Position numbers and translations under genes: made by a program. From positions 186,001 to 250,000 of the forward strand of contig NZ_JBGFSP010000003.1 in the NCBI RefSeq assembly GCF_041227145.1: a DNA stretch of 64,000 nucleotides. The letters are read 5' to 3'. The notes under the pieces are model-generated. The model was not told the DNA's origin and did no database searches. It saw only the letters and a program-made list of their open reading frames with translations. Below are positions 34,789 to 44,216 of the stretch, piece by piece (position 1 is the stretch's first letter; each line of letters opens with the position of its first letter). This DNA is from Bacteroides sp. AN502(2024). GTDB lineage: Bacteria; Bacteroidota; Bacteroidia; Bacteroidales; Bacteroidaceae.

Positions 34789-34835
34789 CCCTGAAAGAAG
34801 CCAAGAGAGAATGAAACTAACAATATTTTTGTGAC

Positions 34836-35306
34836 ATGACTAAAGAAGATTTAATGAGGAAAGCAATCGAGCTTTCCAAAGAGAATGTCGAAAATGGCGG
34901 AGGTCCTTTCGGTGCTGTGATTGCCACGAAAGAGGGGGAGATTATTGCAACAGGAGTGAATCGTGTTACGGCATCTTGTGACCCCACTGCTCATGCCGAA
35001 GTGAGTGCAATACGTGCGGCAGCTGCCAAACTAGGTACTTTTAATCTTAGCGGATACGAAATCTATACTTCCTGCGAACCTTGCCCCATGTGTCTCGGTG
35101 CTATTTACTGGGCACGGTTGGATAAAATGTACTATGGAAACAATAAGAATGATGCCAAGAATATCGGTTTCGACGACTCGTTTATCTATGACGAACTGGA
35201 ACTGAAGCCTGAAGAGAGAAAGCTGCCTTCCGAAATCCTCCTACATCATGAAGCCCTTACTGCCTTCAAAGCCTGGGTGGAGAAAGAAGACAGAGTAGAG
35301 TATTAG
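34836..35306 (+). CDS. Cytidine/deoxycytidylate-type nucleoside deaminase (guanine deaminase-like)
   Basis: 156 residues. The zinc site HAEVSAIRAA and CEPCPMCLGAIYWARLDKMYYG is complete (His, catalytic Glu, two Cys). Length and the C-terminal segment with FKAWVEKEDRVEY resemble bacterial guanine deaminase GuaD more than the tRNA adenosine deaminase TadA. It likely deaminates a purine base. Confidence 0.88.
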   Translation: MTKEDLMRKAIELSKENVENGGGPFGAVIATKEGEIIATGVNRVTASCDPTAHAEVSAIRAAAAKLGTFNLSGYEIYTSCEPCPMCLGAIYWARLDKMYYGNNKNDAKNIGFDDSFIYDELELKPEERKLPSEILLHHEALTAFKAWVEKEDRVEY

Positions 35307-35401
35307 GAAACCGATCTATTAGTTGTCAGCAGCAAAAAGAATTGCAAGCCCTCAGTAAAGAAGGTATCAAACGATAAAGAATAACAGCGATACTAATAAA
35401 A

Positions 35402-35446
35402 ATCCCCGGAACGGCTGTATACACTCAGCATTCCAGGGATCTTTTA
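35402..35446. terminator. Bidirectional terminator between convergent genes
   Basis: ATCCCCGGAACGGCTG pairs, with a few mismatches, with CAGCATTCCAGGGAT (35402-35440). T-rich sequence follows on the right and A-rich sequence precedes on the left, so it can serve the deaminase and the leftward OmpP1-like gene. Confidence 0.75.
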
Positions 35447-35489
35447 CACACAAAAGTTATTGTTGGAATTGAAAACTGTCTTCGTTGGA

Positions 35490-37142
35490 TTAGAAGCGCA
35501 TACCTACGGTAAACAGCACCTGACTACGCGTATTCGTTACTTTCGTTGCTTCCGGTGAACCAATATCCGTACCACCCACTCCATTCACAAACGGATAGAA
35601 ATCTTCCTTATACGTAGAAAACTTATAAGCCAGATCGGCATAAAACATTGATCCGCGATATCCAATACCCAATGTATAGTTACTCATTGATTTAGAATTG
35701 GAAAAATCAGTGTCTGTCTGAATAGAGTTAGTAGTCAGGTCTTTGAAAGCATCCTCACGGAAAGCAGCAGTACTATAATTATATCCTGCTCTAAAAGCAA
35801 ACTGTGGAATCACCTTATACTCCAACCCGAGACGAACCGTACTAACCCCTTTCAACATAGATGTCGTACTATTTTCAAATTCATAAGCAGAAGAATATCC
35901 TTCAGTATCTTTGAATTTCATGGAAGAATAATCTTTATACTCATACTCTGCTCCCAAAGCCAAACTCTTACCCACCGTATATCCTACACTGACATTATAA
36001 GTCCAAGGAGTCTGAAAATTGAATGAACGAACCATATCTCCTTTTCCCGAAAGATTATCCCATGATTTTACGTCATACCCTTTTATTTCTCCAGTTACAA
36101 GATTCATCACATCCGATATAACTTGTGCACTCGTCTTATATTCCAAACGATAGAATATGGGCGTATGTATAGCTAATCCAACCCGAAAAGGCGAATATTC
36201 AAAAGGACGAATAATAGCTCCCAACTTCACATCAAAGCCGGACCCCTTTATTCGATTCCAACTCTGCAGATTGTATCCTTCACCGTTTCCATAATTCTCA
36301 TCATAAAAAGTATACTTATTATAATCTACCGAATAAGCACCTAGTGTCACCCCCAAATATGCCCGATCATTAAAATTAAATGATACATTAAAATCATATT
36401 GATCGATTCCGCCGCGCTCTTCCGAACGAAAATTTGCATATCCGTTATCCAACATTCCTTCAAAACGTCCGGGAGAGATATAAAGAGGATTACCATTTAT
36501 ATCCTTATACTGTACATCATTCCCTTGTTCATCCTTATAGGTATATGGAATATTGTTTTCCCCTTCTGTTATTGTTATATCTCTAATCAGTCCGGCATCT
36601 GCTCCTAAAATAGATAGCCAGCCAATGCTATTATCCATATAAGGAAAATCTCCCCATTGTGTAATACCGGCTGCTTGAAAGGCCATTAGATAAGTTTGGG
36701 AATAAAGTCCCAAATTACCTTCCATGCGCATGTTATTATTAAATGATTTCGCTCTATGATAATTAAAACCGAAATTCACAAAACGCAGCGGAGTTTCATT
36801 ACCAATCTTCGAAGAAAAGACAAACCCGATGTTATTAAAATCTCCTTTAGTTAAATCGGAATTAAACTTTTTCCCCAAATACTGACTTTCATTCCCATAA
36901 AGAGAAAATCCAAATGAAGTCATTACATCACTACTGCGATAAAGACCAATACCTGCCGGATTAGTTCCTATTGTAGATATATCTCCTCCGAGAGCTCCCA
37001 TAGCTCCACCCATACCCACAAATCGAGCTGTTCCATTTAAATCTTTTCCTGTCAGTTTGGCACCGTCATATATCGTTTGTGCCATTCCCCCAGATGCGAT
37101 CATTAGCATCCCTAGGGCACTTAAAACCATTATCTTTTTCAT
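35490..37142 (-). CDS. OmpP1/FadL-type outer-membrane transport protein
   Basis: 550 residues from the ATG at 37142; the upstream TTG/ATA codons would put extra residues before the signal peptide. The signal peptide MKKIMVLSALGMLMIASGGM ends in AQ. The early segment FVGMGGAMGALGGDISTIGT followed by NPAGIGLYRSSD is the OmpP1/FadL N-terminal hatch signature. The barrel ends in a strand with terminal Phe (VLFTVGMRF). Such proteins take up hydrophobic compounds. It lies 26 nt after the Ser/Arg-rich secreted protein gene and is probably cotranscribed with it. Confidence 0.88.
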   Translation of the reverse strand: MKKIMVLSALGMLMIASGGMAQTIYDGAKLTGKDLNGTARFVGMGGAMGALGGDISTIGTNPAGIGLYRSSDVMTSFGFSLYGNESQYLGKKFNSDLTKGDFNNIGFVFSSKIGNETPLRFVNFGFNYHRAKSFNNNMRMEGNLGLYSQTYLMAFQAAGITQWGDFPYMDNSIGWLSILGADAGLIRDITITEGENNIPYTYKDEQGNDVQYKDINGNPLYISPGRFEGMLDNGYANFRSEERGGIDQYDFNVSFNFNDRAYLGVTLGAYSVDYNKYTFYDENYGNGEGYNLQSWNRIKGSGFDVKLGAIIRPFEYSPFRVGLAIHTPIFYRLEYKTSAQVISDVMNLVTGEIKGYDVKSWDNLSGKGDMVRSFNFQTPWTYNVSVGYTVGKSLALGAEYEYKDYSSMKFKDTEGYSSAYEFENSTTSMLKGVSTVRLGLEYKVIPQFAFRAGYNYSTAAFREDAFKDLTTNSIQTDTDFSNSKSMSNYTLGIGYRGSMFYADLAYKFSTYKEDFYPFVNGVGGTDIGSPEATKVTNTRSQVLFTVGMRF

Positions 37143-37168
37143 TTCTGTCCAAATCAATTAATTAATAC

Positions 37169-38482
37169 TTATCTTCTGGCACTGCTGCTACGAGAAGATC
37201 CTCCACCTGATGATCTATAAGAACCACCGCTGGAATAGCTACCCCGATAGCTACCGCCACCTGACGAAGAAGGAGAATAACTACGTGAAGAAGAACGAGA
37301 AGTACCATAGGAAGAAGAGCGAGTATTAGTTGCCGGAGAATAACTACGCGGTGCTTCTGAACTACCACGGCTATAAGTTGATCTTGCACTACTGCTTCTA
37401 GTAGTTCCGGATGAACGGGAATAACTAGAACTTCCACTACTTCTAGTACTGCTTGGACGAGAATAAGTAGCACTACTACGACTACTTGAGCTACTGCGTT
37501 CACCTGAAGTCCGCGTACCCACTACACGTCTGGAAGAGGTTCCCCTGCTATACATAGAACCGGAAGAACGAACAGAACTACCTTCCGAACGAACGGCAGA
37601 GCCTCCACGAACTGAAGAGCCACTGGAACGAACGGCACTCGAGCCATAACGACGAACAGTGGAAGGATTCCTGTAACTGCTTTGTCCGAAAGAACGACGG
37701 TTTGTATAGGTAGGACCTGTCCAACGACCGCTGCCACCTCCGCCCCAGCCCCAGCTAGGACCACCATGCCAGTGGTGATGATGTCCCCAATATCCGCCAC
37801 CATACCAGCCACCCCAGTAGCCGCCATGCCAGCCGTCCCAATAACCGGGGTAATATCCCCAAGCGTAGTAAGGACGATTCCATCCCCAGCCATAGTTCCA
37901 TCTCCAGCCATAGTTCCATCCCCAGCCATAAGAGCCGTAACGCCAATCCCACCAAAGCGGGTTACTAAACGTCGGGAATGCATAAGCATACAAACCATCG
38001 GTATATACGTTCCAGTCCCATGAATTCGGACCGTAAACTACATCCCAATACAACGGACTGCTGATGCTGATAGCAAAACGCGGATTACGGAAACGGATGA
38101 TACGTTCAGCGTATTCATAGTCGTCTGCCGTACCATTGAATTCGCCAGTCACCCATTCTCCGTCCAAATCCGGATTAGATTTTTCTTTTATATATAAGGT
38201 ATCATTATCCATTACGAATTCATTTTCACGTGCATCGTAACGGCGGTTATATTCATCCACATCCCGTGTTCTTCCCTTACGGTCCTGAATAACTACTGTA
38301 GTACCCGGTGAAGTATAGATGTTAGTCGTCACCTGTTTCTTCGGTTCCTTCTTTACCGGAGTTTCTTTCTTCTCCTGTTTGCCTTTGGTAGGAACGAAGT
38401 AAAGGTCGTCATCAACGCTTTGTGCCCAAATACCTATCGGAAAGCACAAGGCAAATAGCAAGAAATAAACAATCTTTTTCAT
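37169..38482 (-). CDS. Secreted Trp/Gly/Tyr- and Ser/Arg-rich low-complexity protein
   Basis: 437 residues. The signal peptide MKKIVYFLLFALCFPIGIWA ends in Q. Residues about 30-160 are an ordinary charged domain (TTVVIQDRKGRTRDVDEYNR). Residues about 175-250 are made of Trp, Gly, Tyr and His repeats (WGWNYGWRWNYGWGWN, WGHHHHWHGG). From about 255 to the end it is Ser/Arg/Gly/Thr low complexity. Such composition suggests an adhesive, surface or phase-separating envelope protein. No family recognised. Its promoter box TATCTTTG lies at 38531-38524, divergent from prmA. Confidence 0.75.
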   Translation of the reverse strand: MKKIVYFLLFALCFPIGIWAQSVDDDLYFVPTKGKQEKKETPVKKEPKKQVTTNIYTSPGTTVVIQDRKGRTRDVDEYNRRYDARENEFVMDNDTLYIKEKSNPDLDGEWVTGEFNGTADDYEYAERIIRFRNPRFAISISSPLYWDVVYGPNSWDWNVYTDGLYAYAFPTFSNPLWWDWRYGSYGWGWNYGWRWNYGWGWNRPYYAWGYYPGYWDGWHGGYWGGWYGGGYWGHHHHWHGGPSWGWGGGGSGRWTGPTYTNRRSFGQSSYRNPSTVRRYGSSAVRSSGSSVRGGSAVRSEGSSVRSSGSMYSRGTSSRRVVGTRTSGERSSSSSRSSATYSRPSSTRSSGSSSYSRSSGTTRSSSARSTYSRGSSEAPRSYSPATNTRSSSYGTSRSSSRSYSPSSSGGGSYRGSYSSGGSYRSSGGGSSRSSSARR

Positions 38483-38523
38483 ATCATCTCGGTTTATGTA
38501 ATAACTTAAACTTATTCACGTTA

Positions 38524-38606
38524 CAAAGATAAGGAAGAGATTTTTCGTCCGGAGGAGATTTTCCCCAAAGGATAATAGGGAAATCCCTATTTCTTGCGTA
38601 TCTTTG
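38524..38606. promoter_or_regulatory. Divergent promoters of the Ser/Arg-rich gene and prmA
   Basis: The leftward TATCTTTG at 38531-38524 is 42 nt before the start at 38482. The rightward TATCTTTG at 38599-38606 is 31 nt before prmA at 38637. Confidence 0.6.
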
Positions 38607-38636
38607 CCCATTATTCACCAGAATTAAAAAACAACT

Positions 38637-39485
38637 ATGAAGTATTTTGAGTTCACATTTCGCACCCATCCTTGTACTGAAACCGTCAATGACGTACTGG
38701 CTGCCATATTGGGTGAAGTCGGATTTGAAAGTTTTGTTGAATGTGAAGGGGGACTGACTGCATACATCCAACAGACATTGTGTGATGAAAACGCCATCAA
38801 AATTGCCATCGCGGAGTTTCCCCTACCCGACACGAATATTACATATACATACACCGAAGCAGAAGATAAGGACTGGAATGAAGAATGGGAAAAGAATTTC
38901 TTCCAACCCATCATTATCGGAAACCGATGTGTGATTCACAGCACTTTCCACCAAGATGTCCCCAAAGCGGAATATGACATCATCATCAATCCTCAAATGG
39001 CCTTCGGAACAGGACATCACGAAACTACCAGTCTCATCATTGAAGAATTGTTGGACAGCGAACTGAAAGATAAATCTCTGCTCGATATGGGCTGCGGAAC
39101 TTCGATACTTGCCATCTTCGCACGTATGCGGGGCGCACATCCTTGTACAGCTATCGATATTGATGAATGGTGTGTACGAAACTCCATCGAAAATATCGAA
39201 TTGAACCACGTAAACGATATAGCGGTTTCACAAGGAGATGCCTCGTCGCTTACAGGAAAAGGGCCTTTCGATGTTATCATCGCCAACATCAACCGGAATA
39301 TATTACTGAATGACATGAAGCAATATGTTGCCTGCATGCATATGGACTCCGAACTCTATATGAGTGGATTTTATGTAGATGACATTGCCGCCATCCGCAA
39401 AGAAGCGGAAAAGAACGGACTGACTTTCGTTCATTATAAAGAGAAGAATCGCTGGGCAGAGGTGAAGTTTGTCTATAAAGGATAA
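38637..39485 (+). CDS. prmA: Ribosomal protein L11 methyltransferase
   Basis: 282 residues. The N-terminal substrate-recognition domain (EFTFRTHPCTETVNDVLAAI) is followed by the linker QMAFGTGHHETTSLIIEELL and the SAM-binding motif LLDMGCGTSILAIFARMRGA, then IIANINRNILL. All are typical of PrmA, which trimethylates ribosomal protein L11. The gene stands alone. Confidence 0.95.
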   Translation: MKYFEFTFRTHPCTETVNDVLAAILGEVGFESFVECEGGLTAYIQQTLCDENAIKIAIAEFPLPDTNITYTYTEAEDKDWNEEWEKNFFQPIIIGNRCVIHSTFHQDVPKAEYDIIINPQMAFGTGHHETTSLIIEELLDSELKDKSLLDMGCGTSILAIFARMRGAHPCTAIDIDEWCVRNSIENIELNHVNDIAVSQGDASSLTGKGPFDVIIANINRNILLNDMKQYVACMHMDSELYMSGFYVDDIAAIRKEAEKNGLTFVHYKEKNRWAEVKFVYKG

Positions 39486-39584
39486 GAGCCGGCAAAAGAC
39501 TCTTGATGGATGCAGAAAAAATAGTGACTGTAGTCAATGAGTACACAACTCTCTCATACATAAAAACGAAAATCCTCTTTCATC

Positions 39585-39688
39585 CTATCACCGTCGCTCT
39601 GAAACGCCCTATTCATCGTATTTACAGAGCGGTGATAGGTTGTCACTAACCTGTCACCTCATCTATCACCTATCACCGCCTGTTTTTT
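39585..39688 (+). terminator. Terminator with an alternative upstream pairing partner
   Basis: GCGGTGATAGGT (39629-39640) pairs perfectly with ACCTATCACCGC (39668-39679), followed by CTGTTTTTT. The same left arm can instead pair with CTATCACCGTCGCTCTG at 39585-39601 through CAGAGCGGTGATAG (3-nt bulge). The two structures exclude each other. Copies CTGTCACC (39651) and CTATCACC (39663) lie in the loop. Confidence 0.6.
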
Positions 39689-39732
39689 GAAAAAGCGTCT
39701 GGTAAACAATCATTTTAATAAGGAATAATTCT

Positions 39733-39798
39733 TGTTTCATTACGGGGAAACTAGTGTTTCATTATGGGAAACAAAGCATTGCATTACGGGGGACCAGG
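39733..39798. repeat. 22-nt repeat array C, three units
   Basis: CATTACGGGG, CATTATGGG and CATTACGGGGG start at 39738, 39760 and 39782, exactly 22 nt apart. The first two units carry the dyad GTTTC...GAAAC. A more degenerate unit precedes at 39711-39732 (about half of the positions match). Confidence 0.75.
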
Positions 39799-40009
39799 TG
39801 ATAGGTGACAGATACGGGTGATAGGTTGAAAGAGGAATTGACGAAATCAATAGGGAGAGAGATGATAATAACGTTTCCATTAGATTCCATATAGTCCTTT
39901 TCTGCAATTCAATTGTAAAAGTACTAATACTTCATGAAAATTCCTCATACTTTAGATAGAATCTTTCAAACAGTTTGAGAATAGAGCAAAAGGGTAGCAT
40001 AAACACCCG

Positions 40010-40903
40010 TTACTTAATCGTCAACTTTTTTAGTTCCTCTAACGAGCCATTAAACACATTCAAGTCGACGTCTTCTTCAATGCCGGGGACACTTCCTACA
40101 TCCGTATGCTGCCAGAAGTGCCATTTTCCCTGATACCTTACAGAGTCTACATAATAATGGGCAATCCAATAAGGGTATGCATTGAAGATAGAGTCATCCA
40201 GGTAACGGGTTTTGAATTTATAAGAGGTATAAAGAATTGGCTTCACTCCATAATGAGATTCCACCCGGTCCAACCAGCGTTTGATGCCTTGCTGTAGTTC
40301 CTTTTTTTCCTTCCGACCGGTCACTTCCACATCAAGCACGGGAGGTAAATCACCGGAAACAAGTTTTACCGTGCGAATAAAGAAGTCAGCCTGTTTCAAA
40401 GCATCCGTGCCCGGAATATAAAAATGATAAGCGCCACGGATAAATCCATGATTGCGGGCATTGGCAAAGTTTGCCTCAAATGTGGTATCGTTATGATCTC
40501 CTCCTTCCGTTGCCTTCATAAAAACAAAATACAAAGGAGTAGCCGTCTCTTTACTCTGCAACAGCTTCTTCCAATCAATCTTTCCCTGATAGTGAGATAT
40601 GTCAATGCCATGAATATCATATCCGTCAGGGATACATACACCGTATTCCTTTAAGCCATGGCAAGGTTTCCATCGATAAGCATAAGGACGGATAAAGAAA
40701 TAATAGAAAGCTACAGAAAAACAACCGACAATTATCACTGCCAGCATATTACGGAGCCAGATAGGCATCACATATCGATGCTTCGCCTGTTCCTTTTTTG
40801 AGGTACGGGAAGTCTTGGAAGAGGAAGCTGTTCCCTTTCTTTTAGTAGTGGAAACAGTTCTTTTCTTCTGTACGGCAGACATCGGGTTGTTGCGTTGCGA
40901 CAT
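40010..40903 (-). CDS. Membrane-anchored GH25 muramidase
   Basis: 297 residues. A basic, Ser/Thr-rich cytoplasmic N-terminus (about 45 residues) is followed by one membrane helix (NMLAVIIVGCFSVAFYYFFI). The periplasmic glycoside hydrolase family 25 domain carries HGIDISHYQGKIDW (catalytic-site Asp), the DxE pair LDVEVTG, and YWIAHYYVDS, WQHTDVGSVPGIEEDVDLNV. It is expected to cleave the N-acetylmuramyl bond of peptidoglycan from the inner-membrane side. Confidence 0.92.
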   Translation of the reverse strand: MSQRNNPMSAVQKKRTVSTTKRKGTASSSKTSRTSKKEQAKHRYVMPIWLRNMLAVIIVGCFSVAFYYFFIRPYAYRWKPCHGLKEYGVCIPDGYDIHGIDISHYQGKIDWKKLLQSKETATPLYFVFMKATEGGDHNDTTFEANFANARNHGFIRGAYHFYIPGTDALKQADFFIRTVKLVSGDLPPVLDVEVTGRKEKKELQQGIKRWLDRVESHYGVKPILYTSYKFKTRYLDDSIFNAYPYWIAHYYVDSVRYQGKWHFWQHTDVGSVPGIEEDVDLNVFNGSLEELKKLTIK

Positions 40904-40935
40904 TTACTTCAAACGATCAATATTTTAGAAATAGT

Positions 40936-41059
40936 CACGGATTGCACGGAATACACGGTTTATAAGAAATAACTAAAGACCGTGTTAATCCGCGTAATCC
41001 GTGCCTAAAAGAAGTTGTCATTGCAGCGGTTAAGTAACTGTTACATTAACAACCGCTGC
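40936..41059. repeat. Two inverted repeats downstream of the PPi-phosphofructokinase gene
   Basis: CACGGATTGCACGGAATACA plus CGGT (40936-40959) folds back on ACCGTGTTAATCCGCG plus TAATCCGTG (40979-41003) with few mismatches; the arms are themselves made of repeated CACGGAT-like words. Next, GCAGCGGTT (41023-41031) pairs with AACCGCTGC (41051-41059). Neither has a T-tract. The second is probably the 3' end of the kinase mRNA. Confidence 0.6.
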
Positions 41060-41071
41060 TCTGAAGTGTAT

Positions 41072-42718
41072 TTATTTAGCTTGTTCCAGTTGCAAAGTCT
41101 TAGTTGCCTGATCGCAAACTTCTGTAGGGCCGAAGTATTGGATCGGCCCCGGATATACATAATCCGTTTCGATAGCCCAACGTTCGCGTTGTGCAGCAAA
41201 TGCTTTGAAAGGAGCACCATCCAGTTTTACCAATGCTTTCTGGATAACCGGCTTCATTTCACCGTGACGACGTTCCATGTTCATCATCATGGTAATAGGC
41301 ACACCACCGGCAATCCATTCGGCAGCAGGAGCAGTTGTGTTACGTACAGAAGACATATAACCAGTCTTACCGTTAGCAATCAACATAGAAGCTGTGTAAC
41401 CCAAAGAGTAGCAATAGTCTGCATCGAAGTTTGACGGAGCAGCACAGCGTCCTTCATAACCGAAGAAGTGGTGCTGAGCAGCAAATTTACCGACATACTT
41501 GCCTTCTTCTTTCCATGCAGCCAACTTAGTAGCGACCATTTCAGACAACAGCTTTTCTGTTTCGATCAGTGATACCTGAACGTTTCCGTGCGGGTCACGA
41601 TCCAAAGTCAACTGACGGGCAACCCCTTCCGGAAGACTTGCATAGATAGCTGAATTTTCCGGAGAAAGTTTACGGATGATATAATCACGCTGGTGGGATT
41701 TCTTAATCTGACCGAATTCTTCAGCATTAGCAGCCAGGAAGTCATTCAATTCAGCAATCAGACGTTTCATGGCAGGAATAAACTCTACCAATCCTTCCGG
41801 GATCAATACTGTACCGAAGTTGTGTCCTTGTGCCGCACGGTCTGCTACCACTTTAGCGATGTAAGTCACTACATCATCCAAAGACATATCTTTTTCCTCC
41901 ACTTCTTCTGAAACGATACATACATTAGGCTGTACCTGCAAAGCACATTCCAATGCGATATGAGAAGCCGAACGGCCCATCAACTTGATAAAGTGCCAAT
42001 ATTTACGGGCAGAGTTACAGTCACGTTGGATGTTACCGATTACTTCAGCATAAGTCTTACAAGCTGTATCGAACCCGAAAGAAGTTTCAATCATATCGTT
42101 CTTCAAGTCACCGTCGATTGTTTTCGGGCAACCGATTACCTGTACGCCATACTTCTTGGCAGCATAATATTCAGCCAATACACAAGCATTTGTGTTAGAG
42201 TCGTCACCACCAATGATAACCAGTGCTTTGATACCCAATTCTTTGATGATTTCATACCCTTTTTCAAACTGGCTTTCGGTTTCCAGCTTCGTACGTCCGG
42301 AACCGATAATATCGAAACCACCCGTATTACGGTATTCGTCGATAATATCAGCAGTCAGTTCCATATAATTGTGTTCTACCAGACCACCGGGACCCAGGAT
42401 AAAACCATATAATTTGTTTTCCGGATTCAATTTCTTGATACCATCGAACAAACCGGAGATTACATTGTGTCCGCCCGGAGCCTGACCACCGGAAAGAATT
42501 ACACCTACGTTCATAGCAGGAAGAGTTACAGCTTCACCCGCTTCGAATGTAATCAACGGCATTCCATACGTGTTCGGAAATAATGCTTTGATAGCTTCCT
42601 GATCAGCTACGGACTGTGTAGCAGCACCTGCTACAGCCTTAACAGCTCCTGAAGCCAATGCTTTCGGAAGTTTGGGCTGGTAAGCAGCCCTTGCGATTTG
42701 CAATGCACTTTTAGTCAT
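41072..42718 (-). CDS. pfp: PPi-dependent 6-phosphofructokinase
   Basis: 548 residues from the ATG at 42718; a longer frame upstream lacks conserved residues. [14 protein letters not shown] is the phosphate-binding start, GGDDSNTNA carries the Asp typical of PPi-dependent (rather than ATP-dependent) enzymes, and [11 protein letters not shown] holds the catalytic base. Length matches the long bacterial and plant PFP beta type. It interconverts fructose-6-phosphate and fructose-1,6-bisphosphate using pyrophosphate. Confidence 0.95.
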   Translation of the reverse strand: MTKSALQIARAAYQPKLPKALASGAVKAVAGAATQSVADQEAIKALFPNTYGMPLITFEAGEAVTLPAMNVGVILSGGQAPGGHNVISGLFDGIKKLNPENKLYGFILGPGGLVEHNYMELTADIIDEYRNTGGFDIIGSGRTKLETESQFEKGYEIIKELGIKALVIIGGDDSNTNACVLAEYYAAKKYGVQVIGCPKTIDGDLKNDMIETSFGFDTACKTYAEVIGNIQRDCNSARKYWHFIKLMGRSASHIALECALQVQPNVCIVSEEVEEKDMSLDDVVTYIAKVVADRAAQGHNFGTVLIPEGLVEFIPAMKRLIAELNDFLAANAEEFGQIKKSHQRDYIIRKLSPENSAIYASLPEGVARQLTLDRDPHGNVQVSLIETEKLLSEMVATKLAAWKEEGKYVGKFAAQHHFFGYEGRCAAPSNFDADYCYSLGYTASMLIANGKTGYMSSVRNTTAPAAEWIAGGVPITMMMNMERRHGEMKPVIQKALVKLDGAPFKAFAAQRERWAIETDYVYPGPIQYFGPTEVCDQATKTLQLEQAK

Positions 42719-42830
42719 TTTCTTTAATTTTTTATTTAAAGGTGTTAGTAAATTTCTTGTCAAACTTGAAAAGCGTTGCAAATTTCGCACTTTTTTCCGA
42801 ATTATGAAAATCAGCGAGCTAATTTATCAT

Positions 42831-44216
42831 CTAATTCCAGGGATTCTGCTCCCAGCCTCCACCAAGAGCCTTATAAAGTTGAACCACCGCAATCAACTCG
42901 TCACGAATGGCATTACTCAATCCGATTTGGGCATCAAAGTATCCACGTTGGGCATCCAATACATCCAGATAGTTGATGACCCCATTGATATATTGCAATT
43001 GTGCCAATTCCATGTAGCTCTTGGCCGAACGTTCCAGATTGGCACGAAGTTCGTACACTTCCCTGATCTTGTTGAAGTTGACAATTGCGTTACGTGTTTC
43101 CTTGAACGCTTCCAGTACGGATTTCTCATAGTTATGTACTTCGCCCTCATAAGCGGCCTTCTTCGCTTTCAATGCCGCACGGTTCTTTCCCCAGCCCAAG
43201 ATAGGAGTCAATAAAGCTCCTTCCATAATTGCATAGGGAGATTTCAGGAGCTCCGACAAAGAAGTACTTTCATTACCGAAACCGCCTGTCAAGGCAAGAC
43301 GCGGGAACATATTCGTATAGGCCACTCCTACTTTTGCATTGGCAGCAATCAGCTTCTGCTCTGCCTGACGAATGTCGGGACGGCGTTCCAACAAAGTGGA
43401 TGGCAACCCTACAGGAAGTATTTCCGGAGAGTTAAATTCCTGAAGCAAACGGGAACGGGCTATCTTATTAGGATATTCACCCGCGAGATAAGCAATATCA
43501 TTCTCTTTCAGAGAGATTTTACGTTCCAAGTCAGGAACCAAAGTTGCCGTACGTGCCAACTCTACTTGTGCCTGCCGATAGGAAGTCTCGGAAGTCAATC
43601 CGCCGGCAAACCGGATACGTGCCAGACGTACTCCTTCTTCACGGGCTTTCAACGTTTGTTTGACAATATCAAGCTCTGTATCCAAAGCTACCAACTCATA
43701 GTAAGCCTGCGCCACTTCAGCCACAATAGTCATTCGCAATGCGCGTTGCGCCTCAATAGATTGCAGATACTCGGCAATACTGGCCGAACGTGCCCAGCGT
43801 AGATTTCCCCAAAAATCGAGTTCCCATGAAACAAGGAATTGTGCTTCAAAAGTATCCGATCTCTTGAAAGCATCTCCTCCATGATTCTCAAGTTCTCGTT
43901 TCCCTGTCACTTTACCTTTAATATTCGGAAGCAATGCTGCCGTAGAAATTCGTTTCTGTGCAGCCATTTCTTTCACACGGGCAGCAGCAATCAGCATATC
44001 TTTATTGTGATCCAGCGCACGCTCTATCAGACTTCTCAATGTAACATCCGTATAAATATCTTTCCAGTCCCGGTCACCGAAGCTGACCGAATCCTGTGCT
44101 CTTTCCAAGCTATCGGGTAAATGAAGATCAGGACGGACATACCTTGTCCCTACCTTACAGGAAGTCAGTATTCCGGCAAGTAACAGGATAGCAATATATA
44201 GTTTCTTTCGTTTCAT
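42831..44216 (-). CDS. TolC/OprM-type efflux outer-membrane lipoprotein
   Basis: 461 residues. The signal peptide has lipobox ILTSC. Two OEP repeats follow, with the typical PDIRQAEQKLIAANAKVGVA, YTNMFPRLALTGGFG and LDVLDAQRGYFDAQI. It forms the trimeric outer-membrane channel of the RND pump. Its start codon overlaps the stop of the permease gene (TAATG). Confidence 0.93.
   Translation of the reverse strand: MKRKKLYIAILLLAGILTSCKVGTRYVRPDLHLPDSLERAQDSVSFGDRDWKDIYTDVTLRSLIERALDHNKDMLIAAARVKEMAAQKRISTAALLPNIKGKVTGKRELENHGGDAFKRSDTFEAQFLVSWELDFWGNLRWARSASIAEYLQSIEAQRALRMTIVAEVAQAYYELVALDTELDIVKQTLKAREEGVRLARIRFAGGLTSETSYRQAQVELARTATLVPDLERKISLKENDIAYLAGEYPNKIARSRLLQEFNSPEILPVGLPSTLLERRPDIRQAEQKLIAANAKVGVAYTNMFPRLALTGGFGNESTSLSELLKSPYAIMEGALLTPILGWGKNRAALKAKKAAYEGEVHNYEKSVLEAFKETRNAIVNFNKIREVYELRANLERSAKSYMELAQLQYINGVINYLDVLDAQRGYFDAQIGLSNAIRDELIAVVQLYKALGGGWEQNPWN

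Larger units (their letters stand above)
39486..40009. other. 524-bp intergenic region with competing hairpins and array C
   Basis: It lies between convergent prmA and the muramidase gene. It contains repeated TATCACC/GGTGATA motifs that form two alternative hairpins (39585-39688), the 22-nt array C (39733-39798) and further GGTGATAGG copies at 39797 and 39817. From 39830 to 40009 I see nothing. Confidence 0.6.

Noticed and set aside
41960..42412. Long frames opposite the PPi-phosphofructokinase, ileS and acrB genes
   Set aside because: These are shadows of highly coding sequence on the other strand, with no domains or promoters of their own.
42719..42790. A 24-residue N-terminal extension of the PPi-phosphofructokinase
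   Set aside because: The extension is basic, unlike the family, and a normal ATG with conserved sequence follows at 42718.
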